Origin: a virus
Direction: 5' to 3' (one strand)
Length of the DNA: 41,919 nucleotides
Virus record (IMG/VR): IMGVR_UViG_3300034072_001485
Coordinates: 1-41,919 of that record
Every line of letters starts with the position of its first letter. Within the stretch, counting starts at the first letter, position 1. A program made the position numbers and the translations under genes. The notes under the pieces are model-generated. The model did not search any database. It was given only the letters and a program-made list of their open reading frames with translations, and was not told the DNA's origin. Below are positions 16,688 through 25,706 of this stretch, piece after piece.

Positions 16688-17836
16688 ATGACCGTTCATC
16701 ACGGCATTAAAACGACCGAACAATCCACCGGCGCCCGCGCCATCAATCTGATCTCGACCGCCGTCATCGGCATTGTCGCCACCTCTTCCGGCGTGGGTCT
16801 GGACGAAGATGTATTCCCGCTGAATCGCCCGGCCCTGATCACCGATGTCCGCACCGCCATCGGCCAAGCCGGGGCGGACGGCACGCTGAAAAAGGCGCTT
16901 GAGGCCATCGCCGATCAATGTTCCCCCACCATCGTGGTGGTGCGCGTCGAAGAAGGCGAAGACGCTGCCGAAACCGCCACCAATGTCATCGGCACCACGA
17001 CCAATGACGGTCAACTGACCGGCATGAAGGCCCTGCTGGTCGCGGAATCGCAGTTGGGGGTACGCCCGCGCATTCTGGGGACGCCCGGCCTTGATACGCA
17101 GGCCGTGACCACGGCCCTGATGCCGATTGCCAAGGAACTGCGCGCCTTCGTCTATGCCAAACCGGTGGCGGCCACCGTGGCGGCTGCCGTGCTGGCCAAG
17201 GCGAACTATGGTGACCGTGAGCTTATGCTGATCTGGCCGGACTTCACCGGTTGGGCAGGCGATGCCGTCGCCCGCGCGCTGGGCACCCGCGCCCGCATCG
17301 ATCAGGAAGTCGGCTGGCACAAATCGTTGTCCAACTATGCGGTCAATGGGGTGACCGGCATCGACAAGGACGTGACGTGGAACATCGAAGGCCTGACCGG
17401 CGATGCCAAGCTGCTAAACGACGCGCCGATCACCACCCTGATCCGCAACAACGGATTCCGCTTCTGGGGTAACCGGACCTGCTCGGACGACCCGAAGTAC
17501 GTGTTCGAAGTCGCGGTGCGTACCAACCACGTGCTGCGCGAATCCATCGCCAACGGTCTGCAATGGGCGTCGGATCAGCCGCTCACCCCTTCGCTCATGA
17601 AGGATGTGCTGGAAAGCATCAATGCCGAATTTGCCGCCCTGAAGGGGCAAGGCTTCATCATGGGCGCGCTCGCCTGGTGGGATGCTTCACTCAATTCGGC
17701 CACCAATCTCGCAAATGGCAAATCGCGCATCCGCTACAAGTTCACGCCGGTGGCTCCGAACGAAAGCATGGATCTGCTGATGGAGATTACCGACGAATAC
17801 TACGTCGATTTCGCCGACGCGCTGGCGCAACTGTAA
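16688..17836 (+). CDS. FI: Tail sheath protein, P2 gpFI family
   Basis: This is the 382-aa contractile sheath subunit (P2 FI 396 aa). Family features include the N-terminal HHGIKTTEQSTGARAI, the GFRFWGNRTCSDDPKYVFE segment and the C-terminal PNESMDLLMEITDEYYVDFA. GAGGAGC precedes the ATG. Confidence 0.96.
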   Translation: MTVHHGIKTTEQSTGARAINLISTAVIGIVATSSGVGLDEDVFPLNRPALITDVRTAIGQAGADGTLKKALEAIADQCSPTIVVVRVEEGEDAAETATNVIGTTTNDGQLTGMKALLVAESQLGVRPRILGTPGLDTQAVTTALMPIAKELRAFVYAKPVAATVAAAVLAKANYGDRELMLIWPDFTGWAGDAVARALGTRARIDQEVGWHKSLSNYAVNGVTGIDKDVTWNIEGLTGDAKLLNDAPITTLIRNNGFRFWGNRTCSDDPKYVFEVAVRTNHVLRESIANGLQWASDQPLTPSLMKDVLESINAEFAALKGQGFIMGALAWWDASLNSATNLANGKSRIRYKFTPVAPNESMDLLMEITDEYYVDFADALAQL

Positions 17837-17850
17837 ACGGAGCCCGACCG

Positions 17851-18360
17851 ATGAAACTCCCCCCGATCCTCAAAAACTTCAACCTGTTCGTCAACGGCAG
17901 CTCCTTCCTTGGCGAAATGGCTTCTGCCACCCTGCCCAAGCTGGCGCGCCTGACCGAAGATTATCGCGGTGGCGGTATGTCCGGTGCGGCGGAAATCGAC
18001 ATGGGCATGGATAAGCTCACCATGGAGCTTAAGCCCGGCGGCCTGATCCCGCGCCTTCTGGGGCAATTCGGCAACCCGAAGATCGACGGCGATTTGCTGC
18101 GCTGGGTCGGTGCCTATCAGTCGGATGGCGACGGCCAATACACGGCCCTCGAAGTCTATACGCGCGGGCGGTTCAAGGAATTCGACCTCGGCTCGTCTGA
18201 GGCGGGTTCCAAGAACGAACAGACCATCACCTACGCCCTGACCTACATCCGCATTCTGGTGAACGGCATCGAGCACCTCGAATACCAGATCAGCCCGCCG
18301 ATCTTCCGCGTCATGGGCAACGACCGTGACGCGGAGCTGCGCGCCATCCTCGGTGCTTAG
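17851..18360 (+). CDS. FII: Tail tube protein, P2 gpFII family
   Basis: The 169-aa inner tube subunit (P2 FII 172 aa) opens MKLPPILKNFNLFVNGSSF and contains DMGMDKLTMEL and a C-terminal INGIEHLEYQISPPIFRV-like block (here VNGIEHLEY). ATG 17851 is preceded by CGGAG; the longer upstream frame overlaps the sheath gene and is not used. Confidence 0.95.
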   Translation: MKLPPILKNFNLFVNGSSFLGEMASATLPKLARLTEDYRGGGMSGAAEIDMGMDKLTMELKPGGLIPRLLGQFGNPKIDGDLLRWVGAYQSDGDGQYTALEVYTRGRFKEFDLGSSEAGSKNEQTITYALTYIRILVNGIEHLEYQISPPIFRVMGNDRDAELRAILGA

Positions 18361-18389
18361 GCCCCGCCGTCCTTCCTCCCGGAAGCCTT

Positions 18390-18426
18390 GCCCGGCGCAT
18401 CGCCCCTGACGCGCCGGGCCATTTTT
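18390..18426 (+). terminator. Strong hairpin with T run between FII and E
   Basis: Perfect 9-bp GC-rich arms GCCCGGCGC and GCGCCGGGC with a 12-nt loop are followed by CATTTTT. It sits after the highly expressed sheath and tube genes and before E, so partial termination would lower expression of the chaperone and tape-measure genes. Confidence 0.7.
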
Positions 18427-18440
18427 AAAGAGAGATCACC

Positions 18441-18737
18441 ATGACCACCCAGACCATCAAACTCACCAAGCCGATTGTGCGCGGCGAGACTGAAATCACC
18501 GAGATCGTGCTGACCAAGCCTAAGTCTGGCGCGCTCCGCGGCCTTCAACTGACGACGCTGCAAATGGGGGATGTCAACGCGCTGGCCAAGCTGCTGCCTC
18601 GCATCACCGAGCCCAAGCTCAACGAAAACGACGTCGATAATATGGAAACCGAAGACCTCGCGGAATTCGCCGATGCGGTGGCGGGTTTTTTGATGAACTC
18701 GGCGACGCGGGAATTCCTGAAAGCATCGACGAGCTGA
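18441..18737 (+). CDS. E: Tail assembly chaperone, P2 gpE family
   Basis: This 98-aa protein (P2 E 91 aa) assists tube assembly around the tape measure. TIKLTKPIVRGETEITEI and the IGxxT-like central part match the family. AAAGAGAG precedes the ATG. A fraction of ribosomes is expected to shift frame at 18686 and make the longer E-E' protein. Confidence 0.92.
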   Translation: MTTQTIKLTKPIVRGETEITEIVLTKPKSGALRGLQLTTLQMGDVNALAKLLPRITEPKLNENDVDNMETEDLAEFADAVAGFLMNSATREFLKASTS

Positions 18738-18868
18738 TCCGCAACATCGCCGCGATCTACCACTGGCCACCGGACTACCTGCTCGGCCTCGATCTCATCG
18801 AACTGATCGAAGAGCACGCCGGGGCCATGAAACGCTACAACCTGATGAACGGAATCAAGGATGGCTGA
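18441..18868 (+). CDS. E': E-E' fusion by programmed -1 frameshift
   Basis: The heptamer TTTTTTG (18686-18692) lies in the zero frame as T-TTT-TTG, the same slippery sequence described for P2 gene E. After the slip, base 18692 is read twice and the -1 frame stays open to TGA 18866-18868, giving a 142-aa product. The E' part has ELIRNIAAIYHWPPDYLL, which matches the P2 E' pattern of IAAIFHWPP. The E' stop lies 8 nt inside the T gene. The frameshift is conserved family behaviour; its rate here is unknown. Confidence 0.9.
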
Positions 18869-21146
18869 CCGCAAACTTGCCCTCAATCTGATCTTCAACG
18901 GCACCGGCAACCTGTCGGCCATGATGCGCCGGATGGTGGGCGAAGGCGGTCAGGCACGTCAGGCGCTTAAGAAACTGAGCGACGAGGCCCGCCTCCAGAA
19001 GAAGGAGATGGCTGACCTGCAAAAGAGCCTGAGCGGGGCCAGTGGCAACGTCACGGACCTGCTCAACAAAGAAAAGGCCCTTGCCGCCGCCATGGCCAAG
19101 ACGACGGGGCAGATCGAGCGGCAAAAAGCCGCCATCGCCCGTCAGGGTCGCGCCGATGCCATGGGCCGCGCCGCGCAGGATGCGGGCACCAAGAATATCA
19201 CGACTGGGGCCACGGTCGGGGCCGGGCTGTTCTTTGCGGGTAAGATGGCGTCCGATTTTCAGGACGGCATGACGGATATTCAGCAGAAGGCCGACCTGTC
19301 GGCCAAGGCCACGGCCCAGCTGGAACGCAGCATCATCGCCTCGGCCCGCGCGGCCAAACAACTGCCGGAAAGTATGCGTCAGGGCGTCGATGTGCTGGCC
19401 GGGTTTGGCATGACGCCGGAACAGGCGGCGCAGATGATCGCGCCCATTGGCCGCGCCGCGACCGCCTACCGCGCCGAAATCTCAGACCTCAGCGCCGCAT
19501 CCTACGCCAATTTTTCGAACCTGAAGGTGCCTGTGGGCGAAGCCGCCGGCGCGATCAACGCCATGGCACAAGCGGGCAAGATGGGTGCGTTCGAAATCAA
19601 AGACATGGCCATGTACTTTCCGGGCCTGACAGCTCAGGCGCAGGCCTTTGGTCAGACGGGTTTGTCCGCCGTGTCTGATCTGTCTGCCGCGCTTCAGATC
19701 GCGCGAAAGGCCACAGGGGACTCCGCCACGGCGGCAAACAACGTGCAGAACCTGTTGGCCAAGATCAACATGGAAGACACCATCAAAAAGTTTGCGGGCT
19801 TCGGCATCGACCTGCCCAAGGCACTCAAAAAGGCCTACGCCGAGGGTAAGACTCCACTCGAAGCCATTGCCGAGTTGTCGAACAAGGCCGTAGGCGGTGA
19901 CCTCAGCAAGCTGTCATTTCTGTTTGGCGATATGCAGGCCCAGAGCGCCCTGCGCCCGCTCATCCAGAACCTGAAAGAATATCGCGATATCCGCGATGCC
20001 GCCAATAAGGCGGGTCAGGCCCCGCCGGGAAAGGGTGTGGTGGACGCGGACTTTGCCCTGCGCGCACAAAACGCCTCGGCTCAGGCCCGCGCGCTTCAGG
20101 GCAATCTGATCGCCATCGCCATGACCGCCGGGCAACACCTTCTGCCGACCTTTGCGGCCCTCTCCGAAAAAGCGCTGGCGCTGACGAAGCGCTTCTCCGC
20201 GTGGGCGGAAAAGAACCCTCAGACACTCGACCTGATCATCAAGCTGGTGGCCGGGTTCGCCGCGTTAAACCTCGGCATCGGGGCGGCGCGTCTGCTGTTC
20301 GGCAACCTGATCGGTCCGGCGGTAGGCCTGTTCAATGGCCTGTCGAAGCTATCGGCGGCAGGGCCGCTGCTGGTCAGGGCGTTTGGCATGATGCGCATGG
20401 CCGCGCTGTTCCTCGCGCGCGGCGTGATGCAGGCAGGCCTGATGATGATGGCGAACCCCATCGTCCTCATTATCACCGCCATAGTCGCCGCCATCGCGGT
20501 GGCCGCCTATTTCATCTGGAAATACCGCGATCAGATCATGGCCGCGCTGGGGCGGCTGGTGACGTGGATGGGCGAAGTCTGGACGAACATCAAAGCCGCC
20601 GTCGTCAACGGAATCCGGCTGGCGTTTCAGGCCTTCCTGATGTTCACGCCCATGGGCTGGATACTGCGCCTGACACCCGGAATGCTTCAGGCCGGCGGCC
20701 ACCTGATGCAGGGCCTGATCGACGGCATCAAGGCTAAGCTATCGGCGGTCAAAACCATGATCTTCGATATCGCGGGGAAGGTGGCCGGGTGGTTTAAAAA
20801 CGTGCTGGGCATCAAATCGCCCTCGCGCGTCTTCATGGCCTTCGGCGGTCACATCTCAAACGGTCTGGCCATCGGGATGCAGAACGGCATGAAGGCCCCG
20901 CTGCGTGCGGCGCGCAACATGGCCGCCGGTGTGGTGGGTTCCGCCGCCATGGCCGCCGCCCCGGCAATGGCCGCAGCGCCTGCGCCGGGCGCATCGGTCA
21001 GCTTTGGGGCCGTCACCATCCATATCCACACGACGCCCAACCAGAACCCGCAGGATATCGCCGCCGCCGTGCGCCAAGAACTTGAGGCCATGGCCCGCGC
21101 CAAATCCACCCGCGCGCGGGGTCGTTACGGAGACGACGCAGAATGA
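18861..21146 (+). CDS. T: Tail tape measure protein, P2 gpT family
   Basis: The 761-aa protein sets tail length. N-terminal coiled coil (about 25-110, DEARLQKKEMADLQKSL), the tape-measure core (MASDFQDGMTDIQQKADL onward, with MRQGVDVLAGFGMTPEQAAQ), then clustered hydrophobic spans (about 465-565) and a C-terminal domain with VLGIKSPSRVFMAFGGHI. This GIKSPSR block is typical of the family. P2 gpT has 815 aa. It overlaps E' upstream and U downstream. Confidence 0.95.
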   Translation: MADRKLALNLIFNGTGNLSAMMRRMVGEGGQARQALKKLSDEARLQKKEMADLQKSLSGASGNVTDLLNKEKALAAAMAKTTGQIERQKAAIARQGRADAMGRAAQDAGTKNITTGATVGAGLFFAGKMASDFQDGMTDIQQKADLSAKATAQLERSIIASARAAKQLPESMRQGVDVLAGFGMTPEQAAQMIAPIGRAATAYRAEISDLSAASYANFSNLKVPVGEAAGAINAMAQAGKMGAFEIKDMAMYFPGLTAQAQAFGQTGLSAVSDLSAALQIARKATGDSATAANNVQNLLAKINMEDTIKKFAGFGIDLPKALKKAYAEGKTPLEAIAELSNKAVGGDLSKLSFLFGDMQAQSALRPLIQNLKEYRDIRDAANKAGQAPPGKGVVDADFALRAQNASAQARALQGNLIAIAMTAGQHLLPTFAALSEKALALTKRFSAWAEKNPQTLDLIIKLVAGFAALNLGIGAARLLFGNLIGPAVGLFNGLSKLSAAGPLLVRAFGMMRMAALFLARGVMQAGLMMMANPIVLIITAIVAAIAVAAYFIWKYRDQIMAALGRLVTWMGEVWTNIKAAVVNGIRLAFQAFLMFTPMGWILRLTPGMLQAGGHLMQGLIDGIKAKLSAVKTMIFDIAGKVAGWFKNVLGIKSPSRVFMAFGGHISNGLAIGMQNGMKAPLRAARNMAAGVVGSAAMAAAPAMAAAPAPGASVSFGAVTIHIHTTPNQNPQDIAAAVRQELEAMARAKSTRARGRYGDDAE

Positions 21147-21517
21147 TGATGGCGCTCGACCTCTTTGTCTTTGAGCTGGCCAGCCTGCCCTATCAGGAGC
21201 TGGTCCGCCGCCTCGGCTGGCGTCATGCGCAGGCCGAACGCTTCGGTGCGCGCCCGGCGTCACAGTTCACGGGGCCGGGCCCTGAGACGATCAGCCTGTC
21301 GGGCACACTTTATCCCGGCGAAGTGGGATCGTGGTCGGCGCTCGGCACGATCGAGACCATGGCCGCCACCGGCGATGCCTACCTCCTCACCTCTGGCACC
21401 GGTGAGGTGCTGGGCGAATTTTTCATCCGCAGCCTTGAAACCCGTCAATCGGTCTTCTTCGTCGATGGCGTGGCGCGCAAGGCGGATTTCACCCTCGAAC
21501 TCGAAAGGGCCGACTGA
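21143..21517 (+). CDS. U: Tail terminator-like protein, P2 gpU family
   Basis: The 124-aa tail protein acts at the end of tube assembly. FELASLPYQELVRRLGWRHAQAERFG and the GPGPETISLSGTLYPGE block are the gpU signature (P2 159 aa). Three in-frame ATGs follow each other (21143, 21146, 21149); any could be used. Coupled to T by overlap. Confidence 0.93.
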   Translation: MMMALDLFVFELASLPYQELVRRLGWRHAQAERFGARPASQFTGPGPETISLSGTLYPGEVGSWSALGTIETMAATGDAYLLTSGTGEVLGEFFIRSLETRQSVFFVDGVARKADFTLELERAD

Positions 21518-21522
21518 TCCCC

Positions 21523-22239
21523 ATGAGCCTCCTGACCAAACCCCTCGCCCTCGCCGCCCAGGCCGCCCTTGATAAGGCGGGCTACAGCCCCGGCGCCATC
21601 GACGGCGATTTCCGCGCCAAAAGCCTGTGTGCCCTGCTGGCCTATGCTGCCGGGTCAAAGATCACACCGCAGATCCTCGCCCTGGCCGAACCGCTCTACA
21701 CCGAGATGATGTACCGCAACATCACCGGAATCCGCCGCATCGCCCACTTCGTAGCCACCATCGTGCATGAGACGCAGGGCCTGACGCGCTTCGAAGAAAA
21801 CCTGAGCTACACGCGGCCCGACCGCCTCGACGCCATGTTCAGCGCGGTCAAGGGCCTTGAACACGCCGCCGCCCTGATCAAGGCCGGGGTCGTGGCCATC
21901 GGTAACTGCATCTATGCCAACCGCTTGGGCAATGGCGACGAAGCGTCGGGCGATGGCTATCGCTACCGGGGCCGCAGCCCCTTCCACCTGACGGGCCGTG
22001 AAAATTATCGCCGCATGGCTGCCGCGCTCAACCTGCCGCTTGAGGTCGATCCCGACCTGGCATTGCGGCCGGAGGTCGGCGCGCGCATTGCCTGTCAGTT
22101 CTGGGTGGACAAAAACCTGTGGAAATGGGCCGACCGGGATGATGCCGCCGGAGTCCGCTACCGCGTCAATGGTGAAGCCATGGTCGGCCTCGATGATTGC
22201 CGCCGCATTGCGGCCAGTATCACCCGGCTCTTTGCCTGA
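21523..22239 (+). CDS. Endolysin, GH19 chitinase-like
   Basis: The 238-aa enzyme cleaves peptidoglycan at lysis. A short N-terminal region (16-35, with YSPGAIDGDFRAK) resembles a peptidoglycan-binding repeat. The GH19 domain has HET (82-84, Glu83 a likely acid), RFEENLSY (89-96), GNGDEASGDGYRYRGR and HLTGRENY, all classic for phage GH19 lysins. No signal peptide is seen, so release would need the holin at 9476. In P2 the endolysin gene lies between X and R; here it lies between U and D, coupled to D by a 1-nt overlap. Confidence 0.92.
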   Translation: MSLLTKPLALAAQAALDKAGYSPGAIDGDFRAKSLCALLAYAAGSKITPQILALAEPLYTEMMYRNITGIRRIAHFVATIVHETQGLTRFEENLSYTRPDRLDAMFSAVKGLEHAAALIKAGVVAIGNCIYANRLGNGDEASGDGYRYRGRSPFHLTGRENYRRMAAALNLPLEVDPDLALRPEVGARIACQFWVDKNLWKWADRDDAAGVRYRVNGEAMVGLDDCRRIAASITRLFA

Positions 22240-23261
22240 TGACCGAACCCAAGACCATGCCCATTGCCGTGTGGCAGGTCACGCTGGGTGGCGACGACCT
22301 GACGGCGAAGCTGCAACCGCGCCTGATCGAACTAAGCCTCACCGAAAAGCGCGGCTCAGAGGCCGATCAGCTCGATATCGTGCTGCACGATACGGATGGC
22401 GCGTTGGTTATGCCGAAAAAGGGTGCGGTCTTGAGCGTCAAACTCGGCTGGCTTCAGGGGCGCGGCCTGCCGCTGGGGCTGATCGATAAGGGGCGGTTTA
22501 AGGTCGATGAGGTCAAATGGGCGGATAACCCCGACCGCCTCACCATCACCGCCCGCTCTGCCGATTTCACCGATGCGTTCCGGGTCAAAAAGGAGCGGGC
22601 GTTCGTCGGTAAATCCGTGGCGCACATCATCGGCCTGATCGCCGCAGATAATGGCCTGACGCCTGTGGTGCACCCTGACCTGTCGTCGAAGATCGTTCCG
22701 GCGCTGGGGGGAACGGCGCGCTCAGATGCCGCGCTTTTGATGGCGCTGGGCAAACGATACGACGCGGCGGCCACCGTCAAGGCCGACCGCCTGATCTTCG
22801 CCCCGGCGGGCAAGGGCGATTCCGCGTCCGGCAAGGGCCTGCCCGCCCTGATCATCGATCGAAGCGACACCAGCCCCGGCCAAAGCTATGAAGAGGTGGC
22901 GCGCGAAGACTACGCCGGCGTCTCTGCCGTCTGGCACAACAAGGCGACGGGCAGGCAGGAAACGATCACCGTGGGCGCAGGCACCACGGCCAAAAAGCCG
23001 AAGCGCCTTCGCAAGGTCTATCACACCGAAGCCGACGCACAGGCCGCCGCTCAGGCCGAATATACCCGCACCGCGCGGGCCAAGGCCAAGATGTCCTTCC
23101 CGCTGGCGCTGGGCCGCCCCGATGCCTTCCCCGACCGCCCGGTCACCCTCACCGGCTGGAAATCGACGATCACGGCGCACAAATGGACCATCGCCGAAGC
23201 CACCCACCGCATGGACGGCAACGGGGGCCTGACCACCAGCGTGCAGTTGGAGAGCGTTTAA
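22239..23261 (+). CDS. D: Late control/tail tip protein, P2 gpD family
   Basis: The 340-aa protein (P2 D 387 aa) forms the hub at the tail tip, equivalent to T4 gp27. Features include LSLTEKRGSEADQLDIVLHD, a charged VKLGWLQG-like strand, and the C-terminal LTGWKSTITAHKWTIAEATH typical of the D family. ATG 22239 overlaps the endolysin TGA; a longer frame starts inside the endolysin and is not used. Last gene of the V-D operon. Confidence 0.94.
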   Translation: MTEPKTMPIAVWQVTLGGDDLTAKLQPRLIELSLTEKRGSEADQLDIVLHDTDGALVMPKKGAVLSVKLGWLQGRGLPLGLIDKGRFKVDEVKWADNPDRLTITARSADFTDAFRVKKERAFVGKSVAHIIGLIAADNGLTPVVHPDLSSKIVPALGGTARSDAALLMALGKRYDAAATVKADRLIFAPAGKGDSASGKGLPALIIDRSDTSPGQSYEEVAREDYAGVSAVWHNKATGRQETITVGAGTTAKKPKRLRKVYHTEADAQAAAQAEYTRTARAKAKMSFPLALGRPDAFPDRPVTLTGWKSTITAHKWTIAEATHRMDGNGGLTTSVQLESV

Positions 23262-23279
23262 GCCTACCGATCTTAAATG

Positions 23280-24146
23280 TCAGAGGCGGCGGGCCATTGC
23301 GATAAACGCCTGTATGTCGCCGGATTGCATCACACCAAGCAGGCTATTGATGCGTTCTACTGAAAAGTCCCACCATTTAATCTCGATCAACTCGGCAATG
23401 GTTTTATCGTCGAAGCGTTTGCGAATCTGACGTGCCGGAATTCCCCCCACAATAGCGTATGGCTCTACGTCTTTGGTAACGACGGATTTTGCACCAATTA
23501 CGGCACCATCGCCGATACGGACACCGCTACTGATAAAAGCGTCTTGACCTATCCACACGTCATTCCCGATCACAACATCTCCCCGGCTTATATGATCCTT
23601 CAATCCATGCTGCGCGGCTGGCCAATAACTAGATAGAACAACAAACGGATATGTGCTCACAGTATCCATCCGGTGATTGGCCAATGATATTGTCACCCCC
23701 CCTGCGATACTGCAAAATTTACCTATGTGTAAACTTGCTTCTGTTTCTTCAAGAATACGCGGCTCACCATAGGTATGGTCACCCACAGTCCACCCATAAT
23801 GTCTAATTTTATCGGCTAAAAAAGCTTTGGTTCCTGGGTTTATATGCCACTGTTCGGTATTTTGCCTCAGGAACATTTTATGGTTCCTGTCGGCGAGGTG
23901 TTCGCCACGTAGCAATATGGCACCATCTTCAACAACGGACGATTCGAACGCAGAAGTGGCATTTCCATGACCATCCATCAGCGTCAGCACGCCGTTACTG
24001 AATTCCCATCGCCTTTCATTAGGGTGATAGTAATTAGTCACCGCGCCAGATGGATCGAGCCTAAGCATTTTAGTAACCGGCGCTCCGTCATTGACGGAAA
24101 AAATCCAAAAAATGGATGCAATTTGGTCACGAGACAATTCAATCAT
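23280..24146 (-). CDS. Hexapeptide-repeat acyltransferase (CatB/Vat-like) with N-terminal beta domain
   Basis: The 288-aa enzyme probably transfers an acetyl or related acyl group to a sugar hydroxyl or amine. The C-terminal part (about 135-275) is a left-handed beta-helix: LHIGKFCSIAGGVTI, the catalytic-type loop with HRMDT, VVIGNDVWIGQDAFIS, GVRIGDGAVIGAKSVVTKDV and GGIPARQIRKRF. This is the xenobiotic acyltransferase pattern. The N-terminal ~110 residues look like a separate small beta domain. The gene is visibly AT-richer than the phage genes and is read against them, so it is a moron. A surface-glycan target is inference. Confidence 0.85.
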   Translation of the reverse strand: MIELSRDQIASIFWIFSVNDGAPVTKMLRLDPSGAVTNYYHPNERRWEFSNGVLTLMDGHGNATSAFESSVVEDGAILLRGEHLADRNHKMFLRQNTEQWHINPGTKAFLADKIRHYGWTVGDHTYGEPRILEETEASLHIGKFCSIAGGVTISLANHRMDTVSTYPFVVLSSYWPAAQHGLKDHISRGDVVIGNDVWIGQDAFISSGVRIGDGAVIGAKSVVTKDVEPYAIVGGIPARQIRKRFDDKTIAELIEIKWWDFSVERINSLLGVMQSGDIQAFIAMARRL

Positions 24147-24179
24147 TTGCTTAACATCAGTATTGTCGATTTTCAGGAA

Positions 24180-25706
24180 CTATTTTTTGTAAATGAAAGC
24201 TATTTTTTCAGCCACATGAATTTTCTTTACATACGGCAACAAACTAGCTGCTTCTTCCGAAATGTTTTTAGTGTCTGCAAATTCTCCAAACGAAACCTGA
24301 GTTATTAGCTCAACCAGCAGATCCAATACGCTCCGGTCAGCGCCCGCGCGGAAATGGGGCGAAAGAGCTGGAGAAATAGAGTGTAAATCTTCGATTACAT
24401 ATATAGATCCAGAGCGAAGCAATGGAAATATTACAACAAACGAACAAAACTGATCATTCCATAGGTGGCTTCCGTCATCAATAACAATAACGGGATCATA
24501 TTTTCTTACCATATCACTTAAAAGCGAAACATCAGATTGTGTGCTGCAAAAGAACTCTACGCGATCCAATTTCGCTATATCTTCTGATAAATTTTCGCCT
24601 ACACAGACTATATTTGCCTTATTGAAATAGTTAAGCCACGTCTTGTAGGAATTAAAATCACCACCAATCTGAACTATTACTTCATTGGAAGACTTGTATT
24701 CAGAAATGTACTCTTGATACAGATGAAGAAAATTCTGCGCGTCCGAAGCTTTATCAGACCTGAAAATCAAGCCAATATCATTTAAACTGGGGACACGCTC
24801 AGGAAATAATTCAATAAAGTCAGATAGATCTTCATATCGAGCCCCCATGAAACTAACCCGTCCATGCTCTCCGTTCGGATATGGCTCAATCACATAGTTT
24901 TCTTTGTCAGTTAACCACTTCTCGATCGCCACGCGGACTTTTTCGTTATTTCCGGCGCTGTCTGACAGCGTGGTAAAGGTGCTGCCAGGAACAGAAGCCG
25001 CCCTTTCCATTTGAAATGGTGGAAGACCCGCCATGTCGCCAACCCAAGCAAACCCGGACTCAAAAAAGTAACGATTAAACCCGAGTTCGCTTACAATATT
25101 CTTTGTGAAAAAATCGGGACTGGCACCTTCAAAAAACAACCGAAGCGCATTGCCGGTCATGCCAAAAAAGGAGAAAAGATTCACATAGCCTATCGGCTTT
25201 GCCATTGCAGACGGATAAATGGCTTTCAGGTGAGCGACTGTATCATCGTGCTGGTCTGCAACGGGGAGGAAGTCCATGCAGAAAGTACCAAAACCGATGG
25301 GGTCACATTGGCTTTCTATGAGTTTTTTTTGGCTCCAGAAGGTTTTTTCTAAACGATCACGTATTGCAGCCGCGCCGTCAAAGTTAGGGTGTGTTGCACC
25401 CTTGGTATGACCGAACCAAACATAGTCATATTCCCGGCCGCTGCATTTCAGGGCAGACAGGGCGGCTTGATAACCTGACACATCAGATGAGCACGACAAA
25501 TGCGGCTCTACAGGGACTACCGTTGCACGCAGGCCGGATTGTTCAATCATACTGATCCAGTGATCGGAACTACCAGCGTTCACGCCAATATAGATGTCGT
25601 CATCTTTGTTATACAATTTGAACCAGTCCAAAAAGTACTGGCCAACCTGAAAGGCAATATCTGACCCAGGTACAAACGAAGAAAAAATGACTGCGTGAGT
25701 CGACAT
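24180..25706 (-). CDS. Two-part protein: unknown N-terminal half and SAM-methyltransferase-like C-terminal half
   Basis: A 508-aa AT-rich moron gene. The C-terminal ~220 residues resemble sugar O-methyltransferases of the MycE/rhamnosyl type: IGLIFRSDKASDAQNFLHLY, a weakened SAM loop (VIVQIGGDF), VIVIDDGSHLWNDQF with the metal-binding-type acidic pair, and GSIYVIEDLH. The N-terminal ~280 residues contain DYVWFGHTKGA and resemble glycan-related proteins that I cannot name with certainty. The poor SAM motif raises the question of activity. It lies upstream of the acyltransferase on the same strand, which suggests joint modification of a cell-surface glycan, possibly changing phage receptors. 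Confidence 0.7.
   Translation of the reverse strand: MSTHAVIFSSFVPGSDIAFQVGQYFLDWFKLYNKDDDIYIGVNAGSSDHWISMIEQSGLRATVVPVEPHLSCSSDVSGYQAALSALKCSGREYDYVWFGHTKGATHPNFDGAAAIRDRLEKTFWSQKKLIESQCDPIGFGTFCMDFLPVADQHDDTVAHLKAIYPSAMAKPIGYVNLFSFFGMTGNALRLFFEGASPDFFTKNIVSELGFNRYFFESGFAWVGDMAGLPPFQMERAASVPGSTFTTLSDSAGNNEKVRVAIEKWLTDKENYVIEPYPNGEHGRVSFMGARYEDLSDFIELFPERVPSLNDIGLIFRSDKASDAQNFLHLYQEYISEYKSSNEVIVQIGGDFNSYKTWLNYFNKANIVCVGENLSEDIAKLDRVEFFCSTQSDVSLLSDMVRKYDPVIVIDDGSHLWNDQFCSFVVIFPLLRSGSIYVIEDLHSISPALSPHFRAGADRSVLDLLVELITQVSFGEFADTKNISEEAASLLPYVKKIHVAEKIAFIYKK

Noticed and set aside
23280-25706. AT-rich moron as an insertion sequence
   Set aside because: No transposase, terminal inverted repeats or target duplication seen at its edges.
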